From the NCBI GenBank assembly GCA_014379705.1, contig JACMLI010000069.1, positions 1 through 6,469 of the forward strand: 6,469 nucleotides of DNA, in the 5' to 3' direction. Under the pieces are notes generated by a model, which was not told where the DNA came from, searched no databases, and saw nothing but the letters and a program-made list of their open reading frames with translations. Below are positions 6,408 to 6,469 of the stretch, one piece after another. Position 1 is the first letter of the stretch. Each line of letters begins with the position of its first letter. This DNA comes from Gemmatimonadaceae bacterium. Lineage in GTDB: Bacteria; Gemmatimonadota; Gemmatimonadetes; Gemmatimonadales; Gemmatimonadaceae. Position numbers and translations under genes: made by a program.

Positions 6408-6469
6408 AGAAGTTGTGGATGCCTGGGCTGGTGCTGCTCGTGTTGTTCGAGGCGGCCAACGTGTACTTC
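6404..6469 (+). CDS. Start of a membrane-anchored or exported protein (3' end outside window)
   Basis: Only 22 codons are visible: MKKLW, then a hydrophobic run (PGLVLLVLF) and EAANVYF at the edge. Two lysines followed by a hydrophobic segment look like a signal peptide or N-terminal membrane anchor; there is no lipobox cysteine in view. ATG 6404 overlaps the transporter stop codon by four bases (ATGA) and has no clear Shine-Dalgarno of its own, which points to translational coupling with the transporter. The start vaguely recalls DUF3179-type proteins, but so little is present that this is only a guess. Confidence 0.6.
   Translation, partial: MKKLWMPGLVLLVLFEAANVYF

Overview
This is a GC-rich bacterial window, densely coding on both strands. 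It holds six genes, two of them cut by the window edges, and no RNA genes, insertion sequences, CRISPR arrays or large repeats that I can see. The gene types fit an aerobic heterotroph of the Gemmatimonadota / Acidobacteriota / Bacteroidota sort: a VCBS/FG-GAP surface protein of the kind common beside Bacteroidota carbohydrate genes, an SLC5-type symporter and an SLC45-like sugar transporter. The very high GC argues against typical Bacteroidota and makes Gemmatimonadota my best guess. This is inference, because no phylogenetic marker is present.

Layout. Positions 1-1167 (+) are the C-terminal 388 codons of a VCBS/FG-GAP propeller protein. After 30 bases comes a sodium:solute symporter (1198-2949, +), then after 11 bases a 75-residue, two-helix membrane protein (2961-3188, +). 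These three look like one transcription unit. On the minus strand a P-loop kinase of the uridine kinase/phosphoribulokinase family (3142-3801) lies downstream of a GH100-like (alkaline/neutral invertase-like) glycosidase (3798-4970), with a 4-base ATGA overlap. The kinase 3' end runs 47 bases into the small membrane protein gene from the opposite strand. Divergent from the glycosidase, across only about 63 bases, is an MFS transporter of the SLC45/GPH sugar type (5034-6407, +). It overlaps by ATGA with the start of a membrane-anchored or secreted protein (6404 to the window end).

How the genes may work together (inference). The divergent pair of transporter and glycosidase plus kinase reads as a compact route for a disaccharide or glycoside: import by the MFS protein, cytosolic hydrolysis by the GH100-like enzyme, and phosphorylation of a product by the kinase. 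The SSS symporter with its small partner and the surface VCBS protein would form a second, neighbouring uptake module. Nothing here looks like a defence system or mobile element. The most interesting points are the compact GH100-like enzyme with identifiable candidate catalytic residues, the kinase translationally coupled to it, the small membrane protein paired with the symporter, and the convergent gene overlap.
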